Shown: positions 47,655 through 59,246 of the stretch, in pieces | How positions within the stretch are numbered: the first letter of the stretch is position 1 | How the letters are laid out: each line of letters opens with the position of its first letter | Source of the DNA: Ectocarpus siliculosus | Taxonomy: Eukaryota > Sar > Phaeophyceae > Ectocarpales > Ectocarpaceae | Assembly (NCBI GenBank): GCA_000310025.1 | Contig: FN649739.1 | Span: 3,238,476-3,302,475, forward strand | Length of the DNA stretch: 64,000 nucleotides | Reading direction: 5' to 3' | Translations under genes and position numbers: made by a program | Notes under the pieces: model-generated | The model's database searches: none | What the model was told of the DNA's origin: nothing | The model's input: only the letters and a program-made list of their open reading frames with translations

Positions 47655-49734
47655 TGCGGCGGGCTGCTGCTGCTGGTGCTGGTGCTTTTTCATTTCGTTT
47701 CGCATGCATGCATCCAACAAACAAACCGCGTGCGTGTGTGCTTCTTGTCTCCGCTGGATATATCACCCAACCAAGTGGCATTGGAGGCGGTGCCATGCCT
47801 TGCGCCAGTGTGCTGCATCGGCGGCGGGGTAGAACTGCTGTGCATGCGATGTATCTCTACTGCTGCTGCTGTATCCATGTAGACTATCACCATGTAATCG
47901 TGTTTGGGGTAAAGAAATACGGCGCCCTCTCCTCTCTCTCTCCTCCGGTTTCCGACAGCACCTACATACAGCAGTACAGCAGTCAGTGTAGTTATCGGTC
48001 ACTCATCACATTCTTCACGTGAGGGTTACGCTGCTGTTGGGCACTAAACCTTTGTGGCACCATGGGGTGCGTGCGGTTGACCCATGTGGGAACCTGTTGG
48101 TGCGCAAACAAACGTGCAAAAGTTCAAGTGCGGGTGTCGTGTGTGTGTGTCTCATGACTCATCGGTCTATTCGGTCCCGGCAGAACAAAAAAAAACGCGG
48201 AAGATCCAGAAAGAACCCAGTCACTCTCCAACGGCCACAACTAGTCTTGCTTTTAAAACTCAGCAGACCAACCGCTGCGTCGTGACTAAATAAGTAGCAG
48301 GGCAAGGAACCAAGACCTGCTTGGGAAAGCGTGTGTATTGGTCTGAAAGGGTTCATTCGGCTGCCAGACTCTCTCTGTTTAGCCGGGGGGCGCACCCTCT
48401 ACTTTCTCTCTGTCATCAGCTGTCGTCGCATCAGCTTCGAGGCTCTCTGGTGGGCGGCGTACGCTCTCTCTCTCTCTCTCTCTCTGCTCTGGGTCGCTGT
48501 TGTTGCGGCAGCAGCAACCAGCTGCTAACACTCTTCATTGCTGGCGTGGTGACTGTTCTGTAGCGACTGTGTCCGTGGCAGCTGTGAGGTCTCTAACACG
48601 TCAAAGAGTGTTACAGTTGCTGTCGGTATTGGACATTTCCCCCCTCCCCCTCTATTTTCTATATATATGTCCAATACCGACGGAACGTGCACCACCAGTA
48701 AAAAATCGGCCTCCCCGGGACTGTCCATTTACAGGCACAACGAAAAATGCGATGTGGCGTTTGTCTGCAGATGACGGGCGTTGCTTCTTTTTTTTATGGG
48801 ATGCAAAGTCCGAACATCTCCATGTCAAAGTGTCCAACCCCGGAGGATTTCCATTTCCAAAGCTGTGAGAGGACTGGAGCATTGTACACCGGCCTTCCGC
48901 TGTGGATCCACCGTACAACAAGGTAGATAGGGAACACCCACTGGACGGCTTGCACTGGCGCCTGCGAATCGCTTTTTGTAGATGAACGCTGTATCACGCG
49001 AGCATCGTTCGTTCTTTTGTGCACATAGAACGCGCGCAGCTGGCAGGTGTTGTTGTTGCTCGAACTTGGAAGGAGCAGCGCACGTGGTGCAGAGAGGAAG
49101 AAGCGTGTAGTCGTGATCGAAGAAATAGGAAATACAACCCTCCGTACACATCCAAATTCAATCGAGTGTAACCCCAGGAGAGCAGAAAGCAACCGTCTGC
49201 GGCGAGTGAACATCGTTGGGAGCCAGTGCACAACCCTACGTACCTTACGTACAAGAGGCAACACAGGGAGGTGCTTTTGCAAACAAGAATCGGCGTTGCG
49301 AAGAAGGCGAGGACGGGTTTCATTGTAGATAACATCATCATGGAGCAGCGACACGCGCGTTGGCGCGCCCAGATCTGCTGCTGAGACCGTGCTGTCGAAG
49401 GCTGCAGCTGCGGCCCCAAATACCCACAAATCTGGGTAAAAAAACTGGGTCCAAAAACTTGGTCCACACATACCTACGCTGCATGTAGTACTTCGAATTT
49501 CACAACCCACCCCACCATGATGTACGTACAACCCGTAATTCAGGACAGTCGATCGTGAACGGTTTATTTCCCAATTTTCGGACATTTCGGGCCAAAGGTG
49601 CTACACCTTCTACAAGGCCCCAGCAACAGTAGATTTGTATGTGCTGTAGGTATCGATTCACCGCAAAAACAGAAAAAGATGAAAAAACGTGCTTCCACGA
49701 CCAAGAAGTAAATGTAGTCAGAATTACAGTGGGG
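47655..49734. other. Gene-poor region with microsatellites and a short inverted repeat
   Basis: It includes a (CT)n tract at 48462-48484 and a perfect 15-bp inverted repeat at 48622-48636 and 48667-48681 (GTCGGTATTGGACAT). A 21-bp word at 48688-48708 is shared, inverted, with 37652-37672. A 263-codon minus-strand open frame (48794-49585) has no recognisable domain and I do not call it. Confidence 0.45.
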
Positions 49735-49918
49735 GGCCCGGTTTACCGACCCAAAGTGTCACGACAAAATATGGCTGCTAGTCAGGGCAGGTCGCTAAAC
49801 CGAACTGACAACTATATAGCAGTTATGCTACCGGCGTGCGGCGGTGCCACGTGATTTTGTGGTGGCTCAACAGGGCATGTCGCTGAAACAGGGGGTCGCT
49901 AAACCGAGACCCCACTAT
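49735..49918. mobile_element. Tc1/mariner-like MITE
   Basis: The left end TACAGTGGGG...CGGTTTACCGACCC is the inverse of the right end GGGTCGCTAAACCGAGACCCCACTAT, allowing a few mismatches over about 24 bp. The CAGTGGGG start next to TA is typical of Tc1/mariner-derived elements. An internal copy of GGTCGCTAAACCGA also occurs near 49791. It is non-coding. Confidence 0.7.
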
Positions 49919-50037
49919 GCAGCTGTAAGAGCGTAGCTGCAACAGCGAATCCTGCAAGTTAAATGAAATACAACGCCGCAGGTATCAACACGACAATAAG
50001 ACGTTGCGCAACCCGAATACCCACCCGACAGACCATT

Positions 50038-50921
50038 ACCGTATATGACACAAGAGAACACACCCCGGTGATAACATTTTGGAGTTTGAAAATATTATCA
50101 CCGGGTGTGGTATCCTGTGGGGGGGGGGTGTTATCTTGTGTACCCCGGGTGATAAAGGGCCCCTAAGGGTGTGTGATAAAACAGGGGGTGTGATAGCGCG
50201 TCCGAACACCCACAGCGTGTGTTTGGGGGTGTGATAAAAGGGGGTGTGATAGCACGTCCGAACAGCCACAGCGTGTGCTTTGGGGTGTGATAAATGAGGG
50301 GGTGCGATAAAAGGGGGTGTGATAGCCATGCCTGCACGTACACGTGCAGTGTAGGGACCTACCTAAAGGGGCGTGGAAAAACAAAGGGGCTCATCCGAGG
50401 TGACGAAACTCCTGAGCATATGACCTCGGCGATAACTCAACCCTCTCATCGCCAAAAAAAGTTTGAAACAAAATACGGGCTTGAATCGAGCAAGAAAAAT
50501 TAAAAATCGAAGAGGTACCTCGACCGATACGCTGATTGGCGGTGGCCACAGACTGCGTGCGCCATCCTTCCTGCCCCCCTCACAAAAACGTTTACTTGGT
50601 ACTTGCGGCTGCATTCTGCTCTGCCTGCACGTTCATGTTGTTGGGGGTCTCCATGCGGGGTGTTACCCCGCACACAGCTGACTTGGTTGTGTGTGTGATT
50701 GCCCAGGGCAGATGCTGTCACCCCGGTGATAAAGAAGGAGGGGCCCCGTGACTATATGCGGCGTAACTAATAAATATCACCGGGTGTGATATCTTATGTA
50801 CCCCCGGTGATAAATCGATGGTTTGTCAGAAGCGCCCAAAACTATCACCGGGGTGTCGTATTCTGCGGGGGGTGTGCTTTCTTATGTCGGTGTGTTGTCT
50901 TGTGTCATATACGGTATATAA
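50038..50921. mobile_element. 884-bp element with TACCGTATATGACACAAG ends
   Basis: The left end ACCGTATATGACACAAGAGA is inverted at the right end (TGTCTTGTGTCATATACGGT). The ends are those of the 29521-29751 MITE. The interior is longer and contains 2.5 copies of an approximately 57-bp tandem unit (50170-50329) with GGTGTGATAAAAGGGGGTGT and CGTCCGAACA. It also has several ATCACCGGG/CCCGGTGAT words in both orientations. I see no transposase, so it is probably non-autonomous. Confidence 0.75.
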
Positions 50922-50935
50922 GACCCTTCTTTATG

Positions 50936-51968
50936 GAAACATAATCTTGCAATTATATCTTGGCATTTTGACCCAAGATTTGCTCACAATATATCTCCGC
51001 GAAGATTTGCAGTATCGCGATTTATGGGGGAAATATCTTGAATGTTGAAAATGCGGCGTGTTGTTCCTCTCTTCTGCTTGAAGTTGAAAAAGGCACAACG
51101 GCCACTTGGTCCACAGAAAATGCCAAGGTGTGGCGAAAAAGTGAGCATGACGCAGTTGTAGAAGGGACATCCCTCCCCCAGCTGTATTGCCTCAACACTG
51201 TGGGTGGATTCTAGCGATGGGCGCCTACCTGGGGTGCAAAATTGAATCCGTTGCCCACGAGCTCATGTCAAGCGGAGAAACAAAACTGTTCCATTGCTGT
51301 CCAACTGACAAGAAAGTGCATCAACCCGAGGCCGATGACACCCATGCACGTATCTCATGATGTAGCAGGCGTACCGAGGTCAAACCTCCGGCGCTGTCAT
51401 CTGCACCCACGGATTTGGCTCGGGTGCAAACGGATTGGGTGTGGGGTGATTCGATGAAGAGATAGAAGCGTCGCACACAGAGCAGTGTTGGGAAAACGTT
51501 CCTCCTGCTCTATTTTTCTACTTCAAAATAAAGTACTCTTTGAACGGTCCCTCCACAGACTGGTGATGACGCACGTGGAACGAGTCAGGGCAAATACGCA
51601 TTTTTTTCGCGCGCCTTGGTTGTTTTCGTTCGCTGTCGGCGCCCGTGGCGCCGACACAGTGACGCCAGGGTGCGTTCGAGACCCTTGCGAGTGTGCGACG
51701 TGCAGATTTCATGGCGTTATGGACGATTAGGTTGACTGACCTTCGGTGATCGCGCCGCACTGAGGCAAGATTTGTTACGCCGCCTCAAGATTTGTCGGAA
51801 GGCTCGACTTGACAAATCTTGGGTCAAGATTTGTTCGAACGGGAAGATTTCGGGCCTCGAGAAATCTTGGCCAAGACATATCGGAAGATTTTGTTCCCAT
51901 AAATCGTGAAACTGACAGATCTTGGCCAAGATCAAGATTTATCGACAAGATTTTGTTCCCATAAATCG
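50936..51968. repeat. Cluster of inverted AAGATTTGT / GATTTATGGG words
   Basis: The left part (50936-51045) carries TTGACCCAAGATTTG and CGATTTATGGGGGAAATATC. The right part (51745-51968) carries the inverse (CAAATCTTGGGTCAA, AAGATTTTGTTCCCATAAAT) with several extra copies. The arrangement suggests a decayed inverted-repeat element of about 1 kb with multiplied subterminal repeats. Confidence 0.5.
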
Positions 51969-52679
51969 GGGTCTAAGTGCAGGAGAAAAATAGGCGCCCG
52001 CTTTCCCTCTCTAATATATATCCGCTCAGCGAGATGATCGCCTGCCTCAATGCAACGTTGCTGCAAGTGTGCCAGTTTCTCTCCCTCCACCACGTACGTA
52101 ATTCATCAGCAACCTCCAAGTTGAACCTGCAGCGGACATATGTACAGCAGGTCGATTTGCCGATTGCCCGCCGTTTTTTTCGGGTTGTCCAAGCTTGGGT
52201 TGCCGGGATTTTTCCGACAGTTTGACGTGCCTTGCTTGATGAGCGGTCCCAGCTGGCGGCGGTGTAATTATCATTACCGGCATATTGATTTCCCCAACAA
52301 CGAAAAAACGCTTACTGCCCAAAAGGTACTGCCATGTATACATGTTTTGCAAACTGCCGAAAAAGTACCGCCGTATTGCTTTGTCGCCGAAACGCTTGTT
52401 GGCACCAGCACGAGTTGAGTGGGCATGCCACCACGAGTGGGCATGCATGCGAAGGGCTGGTCTGTGGTTTGTTGCCATTCTAAATATGCTCTTGGATATT
52501 TTACTTAACCTTATAGCTAATGGCATCCAGACTTGTTATTTAGTGTCGCAGCGTGCTCTATTTCCTGTCTCCCGTGTTGCATCAGGCCGTTTCTTTAGCA
52601 CCGTTTTTTTCTCTCTCACTAAGGCTGATTCTTATTCAACAGGATTCTTCACTCAAAAAACCATCAAGATCCAGGATGG

Positions 52680-53670
52680 ACAATATTCCGGCTGGAAAAA
52701 GTCCGACCGTTCTTATAGTGAACCGGATTTATCAGGCGGATTCTTGGGGGGTGGGTGTAGATCGAACCCAGACGACGTTTTCATCGATTGAGACCTGAGG
52801 TCTCGACGTATCGCTCCCATCAAGGGCTCCGAGCAACCCTACGCTGAAGGGTTTGCTATTCTGCATCCTAGTTGTTAATGGTCGCTCGGCACGCGTGCGT
52901 AAAAATGTCATTTCGCGTCACACCAAACATGGGACGCCGCAACGGGCCAAACCGTCACGAGACAGCAAAAATAGCCGCTTTTTGTCAGAGACGGGAGAAC
53001 ACCGCAACTGATTTCTCGCTTCCTAGACGACCACCGATCGAAGCCAGACCGGCCAGGATGTGCTTTCTGTCCCTTGCTCTCTGTCGGAGTACATTTACTC
53101 AGCAGCTCGTTGATCCAATCATTCGAAATTGTCGTGTGCGTGTGCACAAGCTGACTGTTGAACATTACTCTCAGGCCTTCAACACGTCAGCCAATTCTCA
53201 CGTGAAGCTGAACAGAAAAAAGCACATTTCGAAAACGGACACCACGCGCTGTTTCTCTCCGTCGATTGAGAGTACGAGCTGCTGGCCGAATGTACTCCGA
53301 CAGAGAGCAAGGAACAGAGAGTACATACTGGCCGGTCTGGCTTCGACCGGTAGGCTAGGGAGCGAGAAATCAGTTGCGATGTCCTCCCTTCTCTGACAAA
53401 AAGTGGCTTTTTCTGGTGCCTCGTGGCGTTTTGGCCCATTGCGGCGTCTCCATCTTTGGTGTGATGCGAAATAACATTATTACGCACGCGTACCGAGCGA
53501 CCATCAACAACCCCCATGCAGAATAGCAAACCCTTCAGCGTAGGGTTGCTCGCAGCCCTTGATGGGAACGATACGTCAAGAACTCAGGTCGCACTCGCCG
53601 ATCGTGTCGGCTGGGTTTACCAGCGGTGAATTTTTTGGGACAGAAAATCGGGCTGGGCACCATCCTGGAT
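52680..53670. mobile_element. Foldback element: approximately 1-kb long inverted repeat
   Basis: The left arm, clear from 52792 to about 53112, contains GTATCGCTCCCATCAAGGGC and AACCCTACGCTGAAGGGTTT. It is repeated inverted in the right arm (about 53275-53590) at high identity over roughly 320 bp. Weaker similarity extends outwards to about 52680 and 53670 (CCAGGATGG ... CCATCCTGG). The centre of about 160 bp is unique. Open frames inside it mirror each other and show no family, so I treat it as non-coding. Confidence 0.85.
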
Positions 53671-54189
53671 TCTGCGCAACTTTCTGGGCGGCGTGTTTGT
53701 GTATACTCGGTTCGCATCCTGACGAGTACACGCACAAACAGCCCCCCTACTCGGTACGAGATATGATCTACGAGATCTCCGAGGGTTACGCAGATAGATA
53801 CATGATGGTTGTGATGGACTTGACGCGCTAGGCTCCGCTTGCCTGCCCATGTCTAACTCGTTAATCGTTAATCAAGGAACTTGAGTCACTCCTTTGTGCA
53901 AAACGCTCTTGTAGTCCGCGAGCGTGGAAACATAGTACACGCGCCGACACCCTAAACACGGCGGCAACCCAAAAAGCTGAACCCGGATTTGGCCGACAAG
54001 AAAAAGTGTCAATTCCGACTGTATAAGAAGCCGGAATTTGGCGATCCTGGATTGTGATGTTTTTTTCGGTTAAGCCTGAGGGGGGGATGCCTGCAAGGGA
54101 AAAATGATGTAGATTTGAAGGACCTTCTTACGGCTCTCCGAGACATGTTCTTTTCCCGGTGGAAAAATATGACCGATTCAAGTTGTGTT

Positions 54190-54850
54190 GGTCACAAAAT
54201 GCTTCAGTTCACGTTTTGGCTCGTGTGCTGCCAACAAAAGACACAGAGCACCCTGTTTTGGGTCGCCTGCAGGGGGCATGTGTACAACGGCACACCGTTG
54301 GCTGCAGGCCGTGGATGTCGTCGGCCGAATGCCTCCCTCTGGCATGGGGTGTGGACTGATCACACGGAGCAACCAGAAGAAAAAAAAATGGCAACAAATC
54401 CAACAAGGCAACACCGAAACACACTTCGATTCACGTTTGCAGGCCGGGTGTAACCAAAACTAGACAAACACAATACGCTCTGTTTCTGGGACGCAAACAG
54501 AGGCACATGTATGACAACATGCCATTGGCTACAGTTTGTGGATGTCGTCGGCCTAAAGCCTACCTCTGGCATGCATGTTTGACTGGTAGCGGGTGACACG
54601 CGGAGCACACACGCGGCGGACAAGAAAAAATCCACCGAAACACACTTCAACACCGAAACACACTGCGGTTCACGTTTGCAGGCCGTGTGCAATCAAAACT
54701 GGACAATACGCCCAGTGTCTGGGACGCGAGCAGAGCGTATGTGAATGACCACACGCCATTGGCTGCAATTTGTGGATGTCGTCGGCCTAAAGCTTTTCTC
54801 TAGCATGCGTGTTTGACTGGTCACACATACATGCAGCAGGCACAAGAACG
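54190..54850. repeat. Three-copy tandem repeat of about 230 bp
   Basis: The landmark GTGGATGTCGTCGGCC occurs at 54311, 54538 and 54772, giving periods of 227 and 234 bp. Other shared words are TTCACGTTTGCAGGCC, CTGGGACGC and the CCATTGGCTGCA type, with CTCTGGCATG or CTCTAGCATG after each landmark. Copies differ by substitutions and small indels. No gene is seen. Confidence 0.8.
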
Positions 54851-55789
54851 GCTCTATTTCGCCGAAAGGCAAGAACTTCAGCAGAGTGTTGACGTTTTCG
54901 GCTGGTGTGCTGCCAACAAGACGCAAAATGTCCTGAATTTTAGATACCTGCAGAATGTTTGTGCATAACCTCACGATACTGGCCTTTGTTTGGGCTGCAG
55001 ACGGTGCAGTTCCTCATTTGGCACGATCGGCGTGTGACCCCCGGCAATATTCTCACAGCGAAAAAATCAGCCGGTCGCTTTTCGTTAGAAAATGGGCCTA
55101 TTTCCTAACTCACCAGCTAGAATCCTTGAAAAATGTTTCGGGCTGTGCGCATTAAGCTCTAGGAATTTACCATTTTCCTCCACATAAGAAGCCCAGATCA
55201 TTGTTGGGCGAAGAAAATAGCCCCCCCCATTCCAAATACCGCCCCCCCCCGGTGTTTCCCTCAGGGGTTGGGTTTTCGTCGCTTGGCAGCGATGTTTTAA
55301 AACACACCGATCACTTCGTGAGCTCGGCAACCAAGTTGCCGCTTTTGTTTTTGCCTTTTTTTTTTTTCGTTTTTTTGCGGTAACCATGAATGGTGGTCGA
55401 GTAGATTATGTTGTGCGGGGTCGAGAACCCTCACTCCGCGCAAAGGGGATGATCGCACGTTGTGTTGACTTGGTCAAACACCCTCGAGGCAGTAATACAG
55501 AGCTTACAATTGTCTCTGGAAGTGAAAGCACCAGAAAATAAATTAAGTCATACGAAGCTGTCATCCATACGCAAGGAAGTAAGCACAAGATGCCGGACAC
55601 CCATAGCAGGATGCAGCGCACCCTTCATGCGACTCGCCGAATACCTCACGGCGCTTCGCGCTTGGTGATGTCAGAGCCTGGTCCGGTGAGAACCCGGCGT
55701 GCTCCGTCCCGGCTTTGTAGGGATGCGAGGTCAATGGTCTGAAGACTACGGCATGCACGACTATGAGTACACGCCCCCCTACCCAACAC

Positions 55790-56760
55790 CGCCGGCTGTT
55801 TACAGCCATATTGTGGTGTTATGGGTACCGCCGAAAATCGAAAAACTGCTTAAAGTACCGCCGAAGGAGTACCACCGTATTGCATTGCCGCGCCCCGCTT
55901 GAGCCCACTCCAAACGACGGTACCGAGACAACCCTGTTATTTTCGCTTTACCGCCGAATACGCTAATACCACCTACCTCCAATAGATTCCTTCTAGATGG
56001 CGCCACCACCGAAAACATACTGCCATATTTACGCTTTATCGCCTCCGCGAAACAAACTCGTTACCGCCGAAAACTGCAATTCGGCTTACCAGCAGAACAA
56101 TTGCCGCCACAGACTATGACAATACCGCCTACAAATTGCCGCCAAAAAGGCTAAAGTAGCACAGTATTACCGCCGACGTGAAATGACCGATGGGCTGAGT
56201 GGGTCGAGGCCTCGTCTCGTTGACTGCACGAGCAAAGTGGTTCGAACCCATGGACACTTCTACGTTTATCCCTCGAATTTCGACTGTAATTCGTGAGAAT
56301 CATCGGTGATCAAAAACACAAAAACACCCCTTCGAAGTGTACAAGGTTAAGCGTCGCAGAAGATGCTCGCCTTTCGTTCGGGCGCCGTAGCTTGGCACCG
56401 AAAAAAAGCGCCGCTTTGTCTGGTGTCGCTTGAAATACCTCCCTGTTGGACGGTACCGGTAAATGTTTTGCCGCCTTTTTTTTCCGCTGTCGCAAAAGTC
56501 TTTGCCGCCGAACAACGCGAATACCGCCTACCACAAACAATTACCGTCGTTTGCCGCCGTTACGGGGGTTTTACCAGCTTTTTCTGGTTATACCGCCTGC
56601 ACAATACTGCCTACCGTCTCAGCAAATACCGCCTTATGGCATTACCGCGAAAATGTGTCCGCCAAAAAACACGTCACCAAAACCCCGAGGAAACCGTTTG
56701 CAGGTTTCTGCCTGGACATTTACCCCTACCTGGGGCTTGTTTTCCGCCGTCGGATGGGTT
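55790..56760. repeat. Irregular cluster of TACCGCC motifs
   Basis: TACCGCC, TTGCCGCC or TACCGCCGAA recur about every 10-60 bp over nearly 1 kb (for example near 55829, 55850, 56062, 56132, 56168, 56529, 56597). The spacing is not constant, so it is not a simple tandem array. A smaller group lies at 52160-52400. The origin is unknown. Confidence 0.55.
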
Positions 56761-57554
56761 AGACCTGGTCGCTGATCTGGAGGCAAACTCATTTTGTTTT
56801 CGTTCTACATCTCGTAAGTACGCAAGTACTTGAAGAGCTCGCTCTCTCGTATGGGGCTACTCGCGTTTTGTCGCCCTCACACCCTAATATTTGGGTGTTG
56901 GAGGAATGTTTGCCTAAATAGTGGCAAGCCCGGCAGATAGTTCCCCGATAGAGGCGTGTGCAGATAACACATGCAACATGAGACGAGCGTAATCACCGTC
57001 CTGCATGAAGTGCGTGGACGCCTTGGTGCCCCGCTTTCTTACCACCTCCAGGGCATAGAGCGATGTTGACCTTGCCGGCGAGAGCAAAACCCGGCCATGA
57101 AACCTCCCCGGCTGCGCACGGGTGCGAGGACACGCGTTTTATGAAATATTGATGTGGTGGTACTTTTAGTTTGCCCTGCTTCTGCTTCTATCTTAGCTTC
57201 CGAGAGGAAACATCCGTTGTTGTTATCTCGTTGCTTTACCCTGATTTTGCTCTTCTAGACTTTTGTTCTCCAGTAACCGCTACGCCTTCGTGAAATACCT
57301 GATTTTGGTTTCGCTTCTTTCATCCATAAGCTTCCTCTATTTTTGACTCAACTCGTTTTGGAGACCCTGGAGAATGGGGGAGGGCACAGACGGGATAAAC
57401 ATGAAACCTCCTTCGAAGTGACAACAAAGACAACAACAGCAGCAATATGTCCCTGCTTTGCACTAAACAGGTGCCGACACGCATTCCGCTGCCCACCCTC
57501 TGCAGGGTACGTGTGCAAGGACCCACGGCGGGTGGGCTATTAGCAAGGAAGACC
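56761..57554. other. Upstream region of the right-hand LNR/Pmp gene
   Basis: I find no gene and no clear TATA or initiator motif that I would stand behind. The promoter and 5' UTR of the gene starting at 57555 should lie here. A CAACAACAGCAGCAA stretch occurs at 57429-57443. Confidence 0.4.
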
Positions 57555-59192
57555 ATGGTTCGAAGACGCAGCAGCATCAGCTCCGTCGCAGTTCTCCTGA
57601 GCTTGTTGCTCGGCGCTGCTGCTCAGTACGACAGCTGCGTCAACGGCACGATCGACGACATCGGTAACGGTCGCTGCGACGCGGAGAACAACAGCCCATC
57701 CTGCGGCTTCGACGGCGGAGACTGCTGTTCATGCACGTGCACCGATACTGTGCTCTACTCGTGCGCCGACAACGAATTCGACTGCCTGTACCCCCTGTGT
57801 GGTGACGACTCAGCAGCCTCGGAGGAGGAAGCTTGTGTTGAGGACTGGCAGAGCGACGGTTTCTGCGACGATGTGAACAACAACTATTCATGCGGCTACG
57901 ACGGAGGAGATGTGTGTGCACGTTGTGTCAATCCGCGAAACGCTGCGGGGTGTCTGTACATAGTGACTCCTTAGCACCAACGCAGGAAGTACGGAGCACC
58001 GTTGGATATCAAAGTTTGCGGTAGGCCGGGTGCGAAGTGGGAGGTGAGTGCAGAAGAAGCGGATATTGCCCGACGCACTTCGTCCATACTCTCTGGTGCG
58101 GCCTGCCTCGTGTATCGCGGGATGCTTCTGCGACCATTTAACTCTCAGCCCTGTCGCCCCCTTCTTTCCTCGTGCCACCTTTGGAAACGTGTGATACTAC
58201 ACACATTCAAGTGCTGTGGGTGTTCTTGTGCTGATGGCCTAGCGTATGCTTGCGGCTACAACGACTTCACTTGTCGAGACCCGAGCTGTTTCGATCCTGT
58301 CCTTGTCGCTGAGTTGCCGGATTGCACCGGGGACTGGTTGACGATCGGTGATGGCTATTGTTCCACGGCCAACAACAACCCTCAAGTGAGTTGGCTACTC
58401 CGACTGCGCTAGATTGCGTGTTCGGGCTGTGGCAGTCTCGTCTACCCGGTCATTAATTCAATGGCGGGGCGTTGACTACCTAATGTGAGCCATAACCGCT
58501 CCCGCCGTTTACGTCCGATTCCTTCACGTTGATGGTGAGAGCTCTCTTGCGTCCCCTGTGCATATGTACGGTATTTTCAAGGAAATAGGGACACATGTCC
58601 CGAACCGATTCTCACAATGCCGTGTAGCTATGAACGAGGATCATTCCATGGATAGTTATCGGCATGCTCGAAGTGAAAACGACAACACGTCAAACTCAAA
58701 ACACAAATCATATGAGCAGTTAGGCCCAAATCGCTCATTGTATTCACCTTTGTGGACGTGTCTTCGCTCACCTTTCAGTATAGACCGATGACCGTCGTTG
58801 AACATGGGATGCAGTGTACCTCATGTCTCAAGCGGACAAGCCGTAGCTACATCGAGGCAGACAGCGTGAGAAGAGAGACGTACTTTCGCTTTTGACGATG
58901 TTTCATCAACATGTCCCCATTAGTGGCCGTGTATTTGAGCAACTGAAATAATTCCGACCGTTCCGACACCTAATGGAAACCGTGAGCATCAACAAAACAA
59001 ACACGGTTTCAACATGAGGAACGCTGAAGAAAACGATGAGAAACGAGGTTCGGACACGGTCCAGGAGTCGTGTTACGTCGGGTTGTGTACGAGTGGGACA
59101 GCAGGCTTTTGGCATCAACACCGTTTCCGGCCGTCGCGATGCTTTGAGCTTTTGCTCTTTCGCCTAGCCTGCAGCGCCCCAGCCCTCCCTCC

Positions 59193-59246
<54 letters not shown>

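Noticed and set aside
46686-47832. Long open frames spanning the gap
   Set aside because: Most of their length is undetermined bases. The GC-rich left flank is open on several frames by composition.
48794-49585. 263-codon minus-strand open frame
   Set aside because: No domain, no membrane or signal logic, amino-acid composition like random frames, and no supporting splice neighbours.
52872-53396. 174-codon open frame
   Set aside because: It lies inside the foldback arms and mirrors the frame on the opposite arm; no family signal.
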